Assembly: GCA_015231915.1 (NCBI GenBank)
Contig: JADGAR010000015.1
Location: 12,622 to 72,901, forward strand
Origin: Magnetococcales bacterium
GTDB taxonomy: Bacteria > Pseudomonadota > Magnetococcia > Magnetococcales > Magnetaquicoccaceae
Length of the DNA: 60,280 bases
Direction of reading: 5' to 3'
Numbering within the stretch: the first letter of the stretch is position 1; every line of letters begins with the position of its first letter. This document shows positions 24,480 through 32,816 of the stretch, in pieces. Below the pieces are notes generated by a model, which worked only from the letters and a program-made list of their open reading frames with translations, had not been told where the DNA came from and ran no database searches. The translations under genes were made by a program, and so were the position numbers.

Positions 24480-24905
24480 ATGTTCGATTATCCAGTTGAA
24501 CTCGAAGTGGCTGAAGAGGGAGGGTTCATCGTCACTTTTCCGGATGTTCCACCAGCCATCACTCAGGGGGAAAACGAACCGGACGCACTGACCCATGCGG
24601 TTGACGCCCTGGAAACCGCACTGGATGGCTACATCGTTGCCAGGATGCCAATCCCGGTTCCCACATCAGCCAACGGGAGAAGGACCGTTTCCCCATCTCC
24701 GCTGTCATGCGCAAAACTGGCGATCCATCAGGCCATGCTGGAACGCGGGATCAGAAAATCCGATCTTGCCCGCATGATGAAATGCCACCTCCCACAGATA
24801 GACCGCCTGCTGGACCTGAAGCATGCCTCCAAATTTGAACGAATTGAGGACGCCCTGGCAGCGCTGGGCAAGCGCATTTCACTGGATGTCCTTGACGCCG
24901 CGTGA
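24480..24905 (+). CDS. hicB: HicB-type antitoxin
   Basis: 141 residues. The N-terminal half (YPVELEVAEEGGFIVTFPDVP, then ALTHAVDALETALDGYI) is the degenerate RNase H-like HicB fold that covers the toxin. The C-terminal half (IRKSDLARMMKCHLPQIDRLL) is a helix-turn-helix that probably binds the repeats upstream of hicA. Confidence 0.92.
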   Translation: MFDYPVELEVAEEGGFIVTFPDVPPAITQGENEPDALTHAVDALETALDGYIVARMPIPVPTSANGRRTVSPSPLSCAKLAIHQAMLERGIRKSDLARMMKCHLPQIDRLLDLKHASKFERIEDALAALGKRISLDVLDAA

Positions 24906-24956
24906 TATGGACTTTGGCGATGTCCTGGTTCAGCGGAAAAGGACTCCCCTCCTGCT

Positions 24957-25175
24957 TCACTCCTGGCTCTTACCCTGGTTTTCTGGATCAGGTATGGCGC
25001 TTTGTAAAGTGGTGTTGCTGCTCTTTCGTCGCGTTGCTTTGGCCTCTCGAGCAGCTTCGCGTTTGTCGTCACGGGCATCCCAGATCTCCTGCTGCCGTCC
25101 TTCCAGCCGGTCTTCGAGAGCAATGAAACCAATGGCGCTGTGCAACCGGACGTTATTGTAGTGATCGACGTAATT
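24957..25175 (-). pseudogene. IS3-family transposase C-terminal fragment
   Basis: Only the end of an OrfB-type transposase remains: YVDHYNNVRLHSAIGFIALE, then a charged helix (RQQEIWDARDDKREAAREAK). The DDE catalytic core and terminal inverted repeats are not seen. The scar lies between hicB and the HD-GYP gene and fills most of the roughly 370-base gap between them. Confidence 0.75.
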
Positions 25176-25274
25176 CCCCACAATTGGGACAAAATGGCGC
25201 CATTTGGCGCGGGTTTTCGGCCCGGTTGTCATAGACACCGGATGGACGGCGAGGAGTGGGAGATCGTCTCGGCA

Positions 25275-26291
25275 ATGAAAAAAATATTATGCGTCGATGA
25301 CGAACGCAACAATCTTCAGCTGCTCCGGCAGATTCTCAAGGATCATTATCAACTCGTTTTTGCACCGAACGGGGTCAGGGCACTGGAGTCTGCGGCCAAA
25401 TACATGCCTGACATGGCCCTGTTGGACATCATGATGCCGGACATGAGCGGCTATGAGGTGTGCGAAAGGCTCAAGAGCAACCCCGCCACGAGGCATATCC
25501 CCGTCATCTTCGTGACCGCCATGGGCGAAGTGGAGGATGAGGCGCGCGGCTTCGACGTTGGCGCGGTGGACTACATCCAAAAGCCGATTTCCGGTCCGGT
25601 GGTGCTGCGGCGGGTGCGGACGCATCTCAACCTGGTCCGCGTCCAGGAACTGGAAGCCAGCCAAAAAGCCGCCATCTTCATGCTGGGCGAGGCTGGACAC
25701 TACAATGACACCGACACCGGCGTTCACATCTGGCGCATGTCGGCCTATGCCCGCGCACTGGCCGACGCGGTGGGGTGGCCAACCCACCTGGCCGAACGGC
25801 TGGAGTTCGCCGCTCCCATGCACGATACCGGCAAGATCGGCATCCCCGACGCCATTCTCAAGGCGCCCCGCAAGTTGACCGCCGAGGAATGGGACGTGAT
25901 GAAGGGCCATGCCGAAATCGGCTTCTCCATTCTCAGTATGAGCGATACGCCCATTTTCGTCATGGCAGCCCAGATCGCTCGCTGCCACCATGAAAAATGG
26001 GATGGAAGCGGCTATCCGGCAGGGCTGCAGGGAACCTCGATCCCGGAATCGGCCCGCATCGTCGCGATCGCCGACGTGTTTGACGCCTTGACCATGAAAC
26101 GCCCCTACAAGGAACCTTGGAACCTGGAGGATGCCATGGCAGAGATCAGGAGATGTGCCGGTGGCCATTTCGAACCGCGCCTGGTCGATCGGTTTGTGGG
26201 CATCTTGCCAAAAATTACCGCAATCAAGGAGCAATGGGATCAGCGTGAGTTGCGCGTCATCCATGGATCGGCTGTTTTGTGGCAGGCGTAG
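25275..26291 (+). CDS. Response regulator with HD-GYP c-di-GMP phosphodiesterase domain
   Basis: 338 residues. Receiver at 1-120 (KILCVDDERNN, phosphoacceptor in ALLDIMMPDM, Lys in YIQKPIS). HD-GYP output at about 150-330 with MHDTGKIGIPDAIL, HHEKWDGSGYPAGL and IVAIADVFDALTMKRPYK, a complete metal and substrate site, so it should degrade cyclic di-GMP. Start at ATG 25275, after GAGGAG about 20 bases upstream; ATG 25242 is in frame. It closely parallels the HD-GYP gene at 42837. The IS3 scar just upstream may have replaced its original promoter or neighbour. Confidence 0.93.
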   Translation: MKKILCVDDERNNLQLLRQILKDHYQLVFAPNGVRALESAAKYMPDMALLDIMMPDMSGYEVCERLKSNPATRHIPVIFVTAMGEVEDEARGFDVGAVDYIQKPISGPVVLRRVRTHLNLVRVQELEASQKAAIFMLGEAGHYNDTDTGVHIWRMSAYARALADAVGWPTHLAERLEFAAPMHDTGKIGIPDAILKAPRKLTAEEWDVMKGHAEIGFSILSMSDTPIFVMAAQIARCHHEKWDGSGYPAGLQGTSIPESARIVAIADVFDALTMKRPYKEPWNLEDAMAEIRRCAGGHFEPRLVDRFVGILPKITAIKEQWDQRELRVIHGSAVLWQA

Positions 26292-26376
26292 CGCAAGCCG
26301 CGTGGTTTCGCTATCATGCCGGGGGCGGTGGGTCCGCAACCTCGATCAACAACCGATCATGCCATGACAGGCGCTC

Positions 26377-28755
26377 ATGACCAGCCACAACCCCGACTCC
26401 ATGGACATCGAGCAGGCGCTCCGGCAGGCGGTCGCCCGGCATCAGGCCGGCGCGTTGCACGAGGCCGAGGAACTTTATCGGACCATCCTGCGCATCGATC
26501 CCCGGCATCCGGATGCCAATCACAATCTTGGGGTCATGGCCCTGCAAACCGGACATCCCGCACACGGCGTACCCCATTTCCAGATCGCCCTGGAGGCCGC
26601 GCCAGGGGTGCGGCAATACTGGCTGAGCGCCATCGACGCGCTGATGCGGGCCGGCGGTTTCGAGCAGGCCAGGGCATTGATGCACCAGGGACGCGCGACC
26701 GGTCTGATCGCGGATGCGGTCGATGCCCTGGAGGAGCGCCTGAAGCGTCTGACGAGCGCCGAGCACGCCCTGATCGCGTTGTATCAACAGGATCGCATGC
26801 CGGAAATGGAGGCGCTGGCCGGCGGGACGGTGGCCGTGGAACCCGATTTCGGTTTCGGTTGGAAGGCACTGGCGCTGGCCCGGCAAAGGCTGGGCCGGGA
26901 GGAAGAGGCCTTCGAGGCCATGTGTCACGCGGCGCGACTTCTGCCGGCAGACGCCGAGGTGCATGCCAATCTGGGGATTCTGTTGCGGGGACGGGGGAGG
27001 GTGGCAGAGGCCGAGGCCGCCTTCCGTGAGTCCATCCGTCTGCATCCCGATGGCGTGGAGGCCCATGGCGCGCTCGGGTTTCTGCTGTACGATCTGGAAC
27101 GCGTGGAAGAGGCGGAGGCCGCCTTTCGTGAGGTCATCCGTCTTGCGCCGGACAATGCGCAAGCCCATGCCAATCTGGGCGTGCTGCTCAATGGACGCAA
27201 GCGTTTCGTCGAGGCCGAGGCCTGTTTGCGGGAGGCCATGCGTCTGGCCCCGGACCTTCCGGATCTCCACCTCAATCTGGGGCTGGTGCTGGGGGGCAAT
27301 TGGCGGTGTCGGGAGGCATGGGTCCATTTGCAACGGGCGCTGGAACTGCAGGAGGATTTTCATCTGGCCCGCTGGATCCTGGCCATTGCCCGCCTGCCGG
27401 TGCATTACCTCTCCTGCGACGAGATCACCCGGACCCGGCGCGCCTATGGCCGGGCATTGGCCGATTTGACGGCCCGCTACTCCCCCGACCGCATGGATCC
27501 GGCGGTGACTTTTCCATTGATCGGCGCCATACAGCCGTTCCATTTGGCCTATCAATCCCGGAGCGACCGGTTTTTGCAGAGAGGTTATGGCCGTCTGGCA
27601 TGCGCCATCATGGCGGCGTGGCTCGAACGGCAGGCGCCTCCCCCCGCGCCGCTCCCCCCCGCCAGGCCGGACGGACGGTTGCGTGTCGGCATCGTATCCG
27701 GGTATTTCCAGCGTCATCCGGTGTGGCTGGTGGTGGTCAAGGGGTTGGTCCGGCATGTGGACCGCTCCCGGTTTCTGTTGTACGGCTATCATACCACCAG
27801 CGAATGCGACGATGAAACCCGCAATGCCAAACGCTGGTTCGATGGTTTTCGTCAGGGACCGTTCTCCCTGGAGCGCTGGGTGCAAACCATCCGGGAGGAT
27901 CGTTTGGATCTGTTGTTCTACCCGGAGATCGGCATGGATCCCATGACCCACAGGCTGGCGTGCCTGCGTCTTGTGCCGGTGCAGGTCACCAGTTGGGGGC
28001 ATCCGTCCACCTCCGGTTTTCCCACCATGGATTTTTTTCTCAGCGGCGCATTGCTGGAGTCGGCCAATGGCGACGACCACTACACCGAGCGGTTGGTCCG
28101 TCTGCCCAATACCGGCTGTTGCTGGCTGCCGGACGGGTTGTTCCATCCGCCGTATCCCTTCGAGCCTCCGGGGGCGGCGGATGCCGTGCGGCTGATGAGT
28201 TGCGGCAAATCCTTCAAAAATCTGCCCCGCTACGACTGGGTTTACCCATACCTTGCCAGGCAATTGGGTAATTGCGTTTTTATCTTTTTTCATCAGGAAA
28301 AATTCACGAACAATCCTTTCCGGGAACGCCTGGGCCGGGCGTTCGCGGCGGAAGGGTTGCATATGGACGATTATTGCCATTTTCTGCCCTGGTTGCCCAA
28401 GTCGTATTTTTTGAATTTGCTCAAGCGGATGGATGTGTGTCTGGATACCATGCCCTTTTCCGGTTTCACCACGGCGATGGAGATTCTGGAGTACGGGGTG
28501 CCGCTGGTGACGCTGGAGGGGAATCTGATGCGCAACCGGCTGGCCGCCGCCGTCTTGCGCCGGATGGGGATCACCGAAACCATTGCCGGGAGCGCGGAGG
28601 AGTACGTCTCCATCGTGCTGGAGTTGGCCCGCGATCCCGAACGGCGTCAGGCGTTGCGGGAGCGGATTCTCTCCCGCTATTCCCTGGTGTGCGAGGATCT
28701 GTCCGTGGTACGCGCCTTCGAGGCGTTCGTGGAGCGGGCGGTTGTGCCGGAGTAG
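26377..28755 (+). CDS. TPR protein with GT41 (OGT/SPINDLY-like) glycosyltransferase domain
   Basis: 792 residues. About nine TPR units cover 10-340 (AELYRTI-type helices such as AEAAFRESIRLHPDGVEAHGAL). The C-terminal 440 residues have RVGIVSGYFQRHPVW, QVTSWGHPSTSGFPTMDFFL, CFHPPYPF-like and DVCLDTMPFSGFTTAMEILEYGVPLVT, typical of bacterial O-GlcNAc-transferase-like enzymes. It is probably a soluble protein glycosyltransferase; pilin or flagellin are possible acceptors but unproven. ATG 26377 has a weak ribosome site; ATG 26401 is in frame. Confidence 0.88.
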   Translation: MTSHNPDSMDIEQALRQAVARHQAGALHEAEELYRTILRIDPRHPDANHNLGVMALQTGHPAHGVPHFQIALEAAPGVRQYWLSAIDALMRAGGFEQARALMHQGRATGLIADAVDALEERLKRLTSAEHALIALYQQDRMPEMEALAGGTVAVEPDFGFGWKALALARQRLGREEEAFEAMCHAARLLPADAEVHANLGILLRGRGRVAEAEAAFRESIRLHPDGVEAHGALGFLLYDLERVEEAEAAFREVIRLAPDNAQAHANLGVLLNGRKRFVEAEACLREAMRLAPDLPDLHLNLGLVLGGNWRCREAWVHLQRALELQEDFHLARWILAIARLPVHYLSCDEITRTRRAYGRALADLTARYSPDRMDPAVTFPLIGAIQPFHLAYQSRSDRFLQRGYGRLACAIMAAWLERQAPPPAPLPPARPDGRLRVGIVSGYFQRHPVWLVVVKGLVRHVDRSRFLLYGYHTTSECDDETRNAKRWFDGFRQGPFSLERWVQTIREDRLDLLFYPEIGMDPMTHRLACLRLVPVQVTSWGHPSTSGFPTMDFFLSGALLESANGDDHYTERLVRLPNTGCCWLPDGLFHPPYPFEPPGAADAVRLMSCGKSFKNLPRYDWVYPYLARQLGNCVFIFFHQEKFTNNPFRERLGRAFAAEGLHMDDYCHFLPWLPKSYFLNLLKRMDVCLDTMPFSGFTTAMEILEYGVPLVTLEGNLMRNRLAAAVLRRMGITETIAGSAEEYVSIVLELARDPERRQALRERILSRYSLVCEDLSVVRAFEAFVERAVVPE

Positions 28756-28760
28756 TCGTG

Positions 28761-29147
28761 TCAGCGCCAACCCGCCTCGGCCTCGCAGGCGGCCATGGCG
28801 CGGGGATGGCTCTTTTCCCACTGGGTGATCGAGCGGGTTTCGTTGTCGGACATGCGGTTGTTCATGCAGGTGCAGTAGATGGTCACCGTGCGTTTCGATT
28901 GTCCCTCGTGCCGGTTGTCGCGTATGCACTCCCGGATCCAGGCCCGGTCGTCGGCGGTGGCGCCTGCCGGGTAGTCGTCGTGTTTGTTGCCATATTTGCC
29001 TCCTCCCCCATGGCGGGGTTCGATCACGGTGACCGGATCGTAATGGCGGTCGTAGCGGTGGTCCGGCACGCAACCCGCCGTCAGGGCGGTTCCTCCCGCC
29101 AGGAGGAGAAGCAGTGTTCTGTGCCGCAGGTGCGTCGTGGCATGCAT
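28761..29147 (-). CDS. Small putative lipoprotein
   Basis: 128 residues from ATG 29147, with AGGAGG eleven bases upstream. A signal peptide (RTLLLLLAGGTALTAGC) ends in a lipobox with Cys26. The mature part is hydrophilic and holds Gly-rich and His-rich stretches (RHGGGGKYGNKHDD), then CIRDNRH and CTCMNNRM with three cysteines. Function unknown; likely membrane-anchored periplasmic. It converges on the GT41-like gene. Confidence 0.7.
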   Translation of the reverse strand: MHATTHLRHRTLLLLLAGGTALTAGCVPDHRYDRHYDPVTVIEPRHGGGGKYGNKHDDYPAGATADDRAWIRECIRDNRHEGQSKRTVTIYCTCMNNRMSDNETRSITQWEKSHPRAMAACEAEAGWR

Positions 29148-29267
29148 GGTGATCCGGGCCTCCTGTTTTGTGTCTGGTGCTGTTGTGGGTCGGCCATCAG
29201 CATATCTTGGCGGGTTTGGGCGGGTCAAGATGCGTTGCCGCGTTTGCCTTGCGGCTGAAAATGGGGT

Positions 29268-29297
29268 TTGACATGGAGAACGATCGTACTCTATATT
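29268..29297 (+). promoter_or_regulatory. Promoter with LexA-box-like operator before the LexA-like gene
   Basis: TTGACA (29268-29273), 18 bases, TATATT (29292-29297). The spacer holds AGAACGATCGTACT, a near-palindrome that is one base from the GAAC-N4-GTTC SOS box (29278-29289). A repressor bound there would block RNA polymerase. Confidence 0.5.
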
Positions 29298-29332
29298 GAT
29301 GGCATCGTGGATTTTCGCCAAAGGAGCGTGCC

Positions 29333-29926
29333 ATGGCGCCTGTCAATCGTGACGCCGATCATTTGAATGTTTTGCGGGACTATTATGCCCGCCATCGGGC
29401 GTGGCCGTCGTATGCGCGGCTGGGGGTGGTGGTGGGGGTGACGGCCAAGTCGGCGGTGGCCAAACTGATGCGGCGGCTGGAGACGGCGGGGTATGTGCGG
29501 CGCACCCCGGACGGGGAGTGGACGCCGTGTGACCGGTTTTTCGAGCGTCCTCTGGCAGAGGCTGCGGTACGGGCCGGCCTGCCGGAGATGGCGTTGGACA
29601 CGTCGGAGCAGCCGGTCTTGATCGATTCGTTGCTGGTGGAAAAACCCTCGGTAACGGTGCTGGTGCCGGTGCGGGGGGATTCCATGCAGGGGGCAGGGGT
29701 GCATGACGGGGATTGGCTGGTGGTGGAGCGGGGGCGGGAGGCGGCGGACGGGGCGATGGTGGTGGCCGAGGTGGATGGGGAGTTCACTCTTAAAACTTTG
29801 GTAAAGGAGGGGAAGGGGTGGGCCTTGCATCCGGCCAATCCTGCCTATCCGGTGCTGCGCCCCAGGGAGAGTCTGACGTTGTTCGGGGTGGTGGTCGGTC
29901 TGGTGCGGAGGTATGGGCGGCCATGA
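29333..29926 (+). CDS. LexA-like S24-family repressor
   Basis: 197 residues. An N-terminal LexA-type winged helix (about 10-60, with SYARLGVVVGVTAKSAVAKL) is joined to a S24 serine-protease domain. Ser117 (VRGDSMQGAG) and Lys154 (FTLKTL) are 37 residues apart, as in LexA. An Ala81-Gly82 bond (VRAGLPE) lies 35 residues before the Ser, the spacing of the LexA self-cleavage site. This predicts RecA-stimulated autocleavage and derepression after DNA damage. Its ATGA overlap with the UmuD'-like gene and the downstream umuC suggest it controls the whole cassette. It may or may not be the main LexA. Confidence 0.85.
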   Translation: MAPVNRDADHLNVLRDYYARHRAWPSYARLGVVVGVTAKSAVAKLMRRLETAGYVRRTPDGEWTPCDRFFERPLAEAAVRAGLPEMALDTSEQPVLIDSLLVEKPSVTVLVPVRGDSMQGAGVHDGDWLVVERGREAADGAMVVAEVDGEFTLKTLVKEGKGWALHPANPAYPVLRPRESLTLFGVVVGLVRRYGRP

Positions 29927-30276
29927 TGAATCCGTTGCAGGACGAGGCGATGGACGGGCTGGACCTGACGCGATTGTTGATCGAGCATCGCGAGGCGACC
30001 TTTTTTTGGCGCGTGGAGGGGAGCGCCATGGACGGGCTTGGCATTCATCATGGGGATCTGCTGGTGGTGGATCGGGCCGTGGTTCCGGGGGATGGGAGCG
30101 TGGTGATCGCGGTCCTGGACGGGGGGTTCGTGGTCAGGCAGTTGGTGCGGCGCGGCGGCGTGGTGATTTTGCGCTCCGCGCATCCGGATGATCCGGGGAT
30201 CCGTCTGCGTCCTGGGCAGGATCTGGAGGTGTGGGGGGTGGTGCGCTGGTCGGTGCATCGGGTGGTGGGGCGGTGA
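29923..30276 (+). CDS. UmuD'-like S24 protein, no cleavage arm, catalytic Lys replaced
   Basis: 117 residues. It aligns with UmuD from the IDLNQLLIQH region onward (LDLTRLLIEHREATFFWRV), so the N terminus is already at the processed UmuD' length. The serine is present (Ser34, EGSAMDG), but the general-base lysine of FTVKKL is Arg72 (FVVRQL), so proteolysis is unlikely. UmuD' is the accessory subunit of DNA polymerase V; this protein may be a constitutively active form for the UmuC encoded at 32816. Start ATG 29923 overlaps the LexA-like stop. Confidence 0.8.
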   Translation: MMNPLQDEAMDGLDLTRLLIEHREATFFWRVEGSAMDGLGIHHGDLLVVDRAVVPGDGSVVIAVLDGGFVVRQLVRRGGVVILRSAHPDDPGIRLRPGQDLEVWGVVRWSVHRVVGR

Positions 30277-30286
30277 GGGTTTTTGT

Positions 30287-30315
30287 TTGACATAACAAAA
30301 TGATAATTATATTCT
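30287..30315 (+). promoter_or_regulatory. Promoter before the Septu-like ATPase gene
   Basis: TTGACA (30287-30292), 17 bases, TATTCT (30310-30315) in an AT-rich patch about 40 bases upstream of the ATPase start. The -35 context GTTTGACAT is shared with the promoter at 29268, but the LexA-like palindrome is not. Confidence 0.4.
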
Positions 30316-30355
30316 TTTGGTAAATGACTGCATCCGGCGTGGAGGTGAAAAAGAG

Positions 30356-31963
30356 ATGAACAATCCAGAGGAGAAGACACCTTCCTGTTTCGTCCTGATG
30401 GAGACCGGCGCCGACATGGAGAAACTGTGGGACGCGGTGATCCGGCCCGCCATCGAGCAGGTCGGCTTGCAGCCGTTGCGTGTTGAGGATTTGATCACGG
30501 GCGAGGACTTTGTGCGCGAGATGCTTAGTCAGATTCTGCGCGCCGATGTGGTGGTGGTCGTGTTTAATGTAAAACTTAAATTTTATCCTTTGTCTTTTCT
30601 TATAGAAAATAATAAAAAGACATTATGTTTATTAAATAAAGAAATCAATATTCCAGAACTGTTTGTTAATTTTGAGTGTGCAATATATGATTTAAAAAAT
30701 TTTATTAAGTCTCGTGAAGTCCTGATCCTGGCTTTGGATAATTTGATGCAGCCAGCATTGATTGCTCATCCATCACCAGAGACACAGGCAACACCGGGGA
30801 TACCGTCATTGCCTCTGACATTGCGGCGCATTGAAATCCGCGGGTTTCAATGCATCCAATCCACAGGGGTGGCCGATTTGCCCTCCGATGCCCCGTGGAT
30901 CATCATCACCGGGGATAACGGGGAGGGCAAGACATCGGTATTGCAGGCAATGGCCATTGGTCTCCATGGGGCGGAGGAGGCGGAGATGCTGCTCAAGGGC
31001 AATCCGTCTGCCCGAATCGGAGTCGAGTTACGCGCAACCGGACGATCGGCGGTCAGGAATTTTTCCAGGCAAAATGGTCATTGGATCATGACCGACCATC
31101 GGTTCAAGCCGATCGAACCCTTTGAGCGCGTGGTGGCCTATGGCCCTGCCCGCACGGAGATCCTGGCCGAAACCAGCATGGACAGGGAGATGGCCAGATT
31201 GAGTCCCGTGCGCTCGCTGCTGCAACAAAGAGGCTATTTGGGCAATATCGAGCATTGGTTGAAGATGCGCATCCTGACTGCCGCCGGGGACGACCGCGGG
31301 CAACGGGATGAATTGAGCCGCCAGCGGGCCAGGCGGGTCAAGGAAATTCTGGTCGATTTGCTGCCGGGCGTCACCCGCATGGAGTTGGTGGGGGAGCATT
31401 TCAAATACACGGAAAACGGATACGAAGTGACGGTCCATCAACTCTCTTCCGGGCAGGTCAGCCTGCTCGCCATGGTGGGCGACCTGTTGATCCGGCTGTA
31501 TGCCATGCACCCGGAAGCCGTCGATCCTCAGGATCTGCATGGCATCGTGTTGATCGATGAACTGGATGTCCATCTCCATCCCAGTCGTCAGCGGGCATTG
31601 CCTGGCCAGTTGAGCCGCATTTTTCCCAATGTCCAGTTCGTGGCAACCACCCACAGCGTCATTCCGATCCTGGGGGTGCCGAAGGGTTCGGTGTTTTTGC
31701 GGGCAAAACGTGATCCGGTTACAGGAACGCACCTGGAGAGGCTGGAGATCAACCCCGCCAATCTGCTTCCCAATGCCATTTTGACTTCGCCGCTTTTTGA
31801 CATGGAATCCATTCGTTCCGTTCAGAACCTCAAGTTGGCCGATGTGCACACGGATGACGATTTTCAGGAGGTCCGGTTCAAGGAACGGGTCGATCAGGCG
31901 TTGGAACGACTCGCGCGGATCGATCACGGGATTCCGAAGGATTTTTTGCAGGTCGGGGAGTGA
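30356..31963 (+). CDS. Septu-like (PtuA) AAA/SMC-type ATPase with CFVIMPF-type N-terminal domain
   Basis: 535 residues from ATG 30356 (GGAGGT nine bases upstream). Residues 1-130 (SCFVLMETGADMEKLWDAVI, then SQILRADVVVVVF) resemble the TIR-like/nucleoside-deoxyribosyltransferase-like domains beginning CFVIMPF. Residues about 160-535 are an ABC/SMC-type ATPase: Walker A GDNGEGKTS (186-194), signature LSSGQ (363), Walker B IVLIDELDVHLHP (~397-409), H-loop TTHS. With the HNH gene 4 bases later this matches the PtuA-PtuB Septu anti-phage system. The N-terminal domain contains an abruptly AT-rich stretch (30565-30720), suggesting a mosaic origin. Confidence 0.75.
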   Translation: MNNPEEKTPSCFVLMETGADMEKLWDAVIRPAIEQVGLQPLRVEDLITGEDFVREMLSQILRADVVVVVFNVKLKFYPLSFLIENNKKTLCLLNKEINIPELFVNFECAIYDLKNFIKSREVLILALDNLMQPALIAHPSPETQATPGIPSLPLTLRRIEIRGFQCIQSTGVADLPSDAPWIIITGDNGEGKTSVLQAMAIGLHGAEEAEMLLKGNPSARIGVELRATGRSAVRNFSRQNGHWIMTDHRFKPIEPFERVVAYGPARTEILAETSMDREMARLSPVRSLLQQRGYLGNIEHWLKMRILTAAGDDRGQRDELSRQRARRVKEILVDLLPGVTRMELVGEHFKYTENGYEVTVHQLSSGQVSLLAMVGDLLIRLYAMHPEAVDPQDLHGIVLIDELDVHLHPSRQRALPGQLSRIFPNVQFVATTHSVIPILGVPKGSVFLRAKRDPVTGTHLERLEINPANLLPNAILTSPLFDMESIRSVQNLKLADVHTDDDFQEVRFKERVDQALERLARIDHGIPKDFLQVGE

Positions 31964-31967
31964 GTCG

Positions 31968-32816
31968 ATGGTTCGGGTATGCAAAGCATTTGACGCGATT
32001 CCCGAAGGATTGACGAGCGTGAACGCGGTCCACAAGAAAGAGGCGCTACGCATCGAAGGCAGTAAGCATCATTTTGACAATAACGTGTATGCCCATGCCA
32101 CGGTCAAGGTTGCCCTCAATGCCATCTATCACAACAAGTGCGCCTATTGCGAATCCTTGATCGAGGAACAGGCGGATCGTCGGGTGGAACACTACCGCCC
32201 CAAAGGGGGAGGATATCACTGGCTGGCTTATGAATGGTCCAATCTTCTGCTTGCCTGTGAGAGCTGTAACCGTAAGAAATGGAACCATTTTCCTGTGAAT
32301 GGATCCCGTGTCGCCGCCCCGCCGTCAGAGGAAACGGATTGGCGGCCCGATTCCGGAGTCATGCGTGCGGAACAGCCTTTGCTCCTCAATCCGGAGATCG
32401 ATCATCCCGAAGCACATCTCCGCTTCTCCCCGGACGGTCAAATCCATGCCGTCGATGATAGCGAACAGGGCGTCCAGACAATCAAATACTGCGGATTGCA
32501 GAGGGAAGATCTGGTGTATGCCCGCAAGAAGCAGATTGATTGGTTTCGCAAGCAAATGAAATGCCAATTGAGTATTTTTCTTGATTATTTTTGTAATAAC
32601 CATGATCAGACCGGTGTGACTTTTCAAGCGGCCCTGAGTCTGGGATTTCAGACCATTGCAGAACAAATCAAGGCTGCCCAGCAACCGGATCACCCTTTTT
32701 CCCGTGTCGGTTGGCATATCAACAATGAACCGGAAACGTTTTTGCTGGAGGATATTCCGGCAGGGGAACTGCGCGATGTTGCGCGTTGTACATTGAAACT
32801 GTTAAAAATCATGTGA
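31968..32816 (+). CDS. HNH endonuclease, PtuB-like
   Basis: 282 residues. CAYCES (from Cys58), VEHYRPKGG, YEWSNLLLACESCNRKKWNHF form a complete HNH zinc/metal site, close to Septu PtuB and retron-associated HNH proteins. It likely cuts DNA or RNA when activated by the ATPase upstream. Start ATG 31968 is seven bases after GGGGAG; its stop overlaps the umuC start. Confidence 0.82.
   Translation: MVRVCKAFDAIPEGLTSVNAVHKKEALRIEGSKHHFDNNVYAHATVKVALNAIYHNKCAYCESLIEEQADRRVEHYRPKGGGYHWLAYEWSNLLLACESCNRKKWNHFPVNGSRVAAPPSEETDWRPDSGVMRAEQPLLLNPEIDHPEAHLRFSPDGQIHAVDDSEQGVQTIKYCGLQREDLVYARKKQIDWFRKQMKCQLSIFLDYFCNNHDQTGVTFQAALSLGFQTIAEQIKAAQQPDHPFSRVGWHINNEPETFLLEDIPAGELRDVARCTLKLLKIM

Noticed and set aside
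26314-29073. Long minus-strand open frame opposite the GT41-like gene (919 codons)
   Set aside because: High-GC coding sequence opens antisense frames; its composition is Pro/Arg/Gln/His-rich with no domain, while the plus strand has clear TPR and GT41 motifs.
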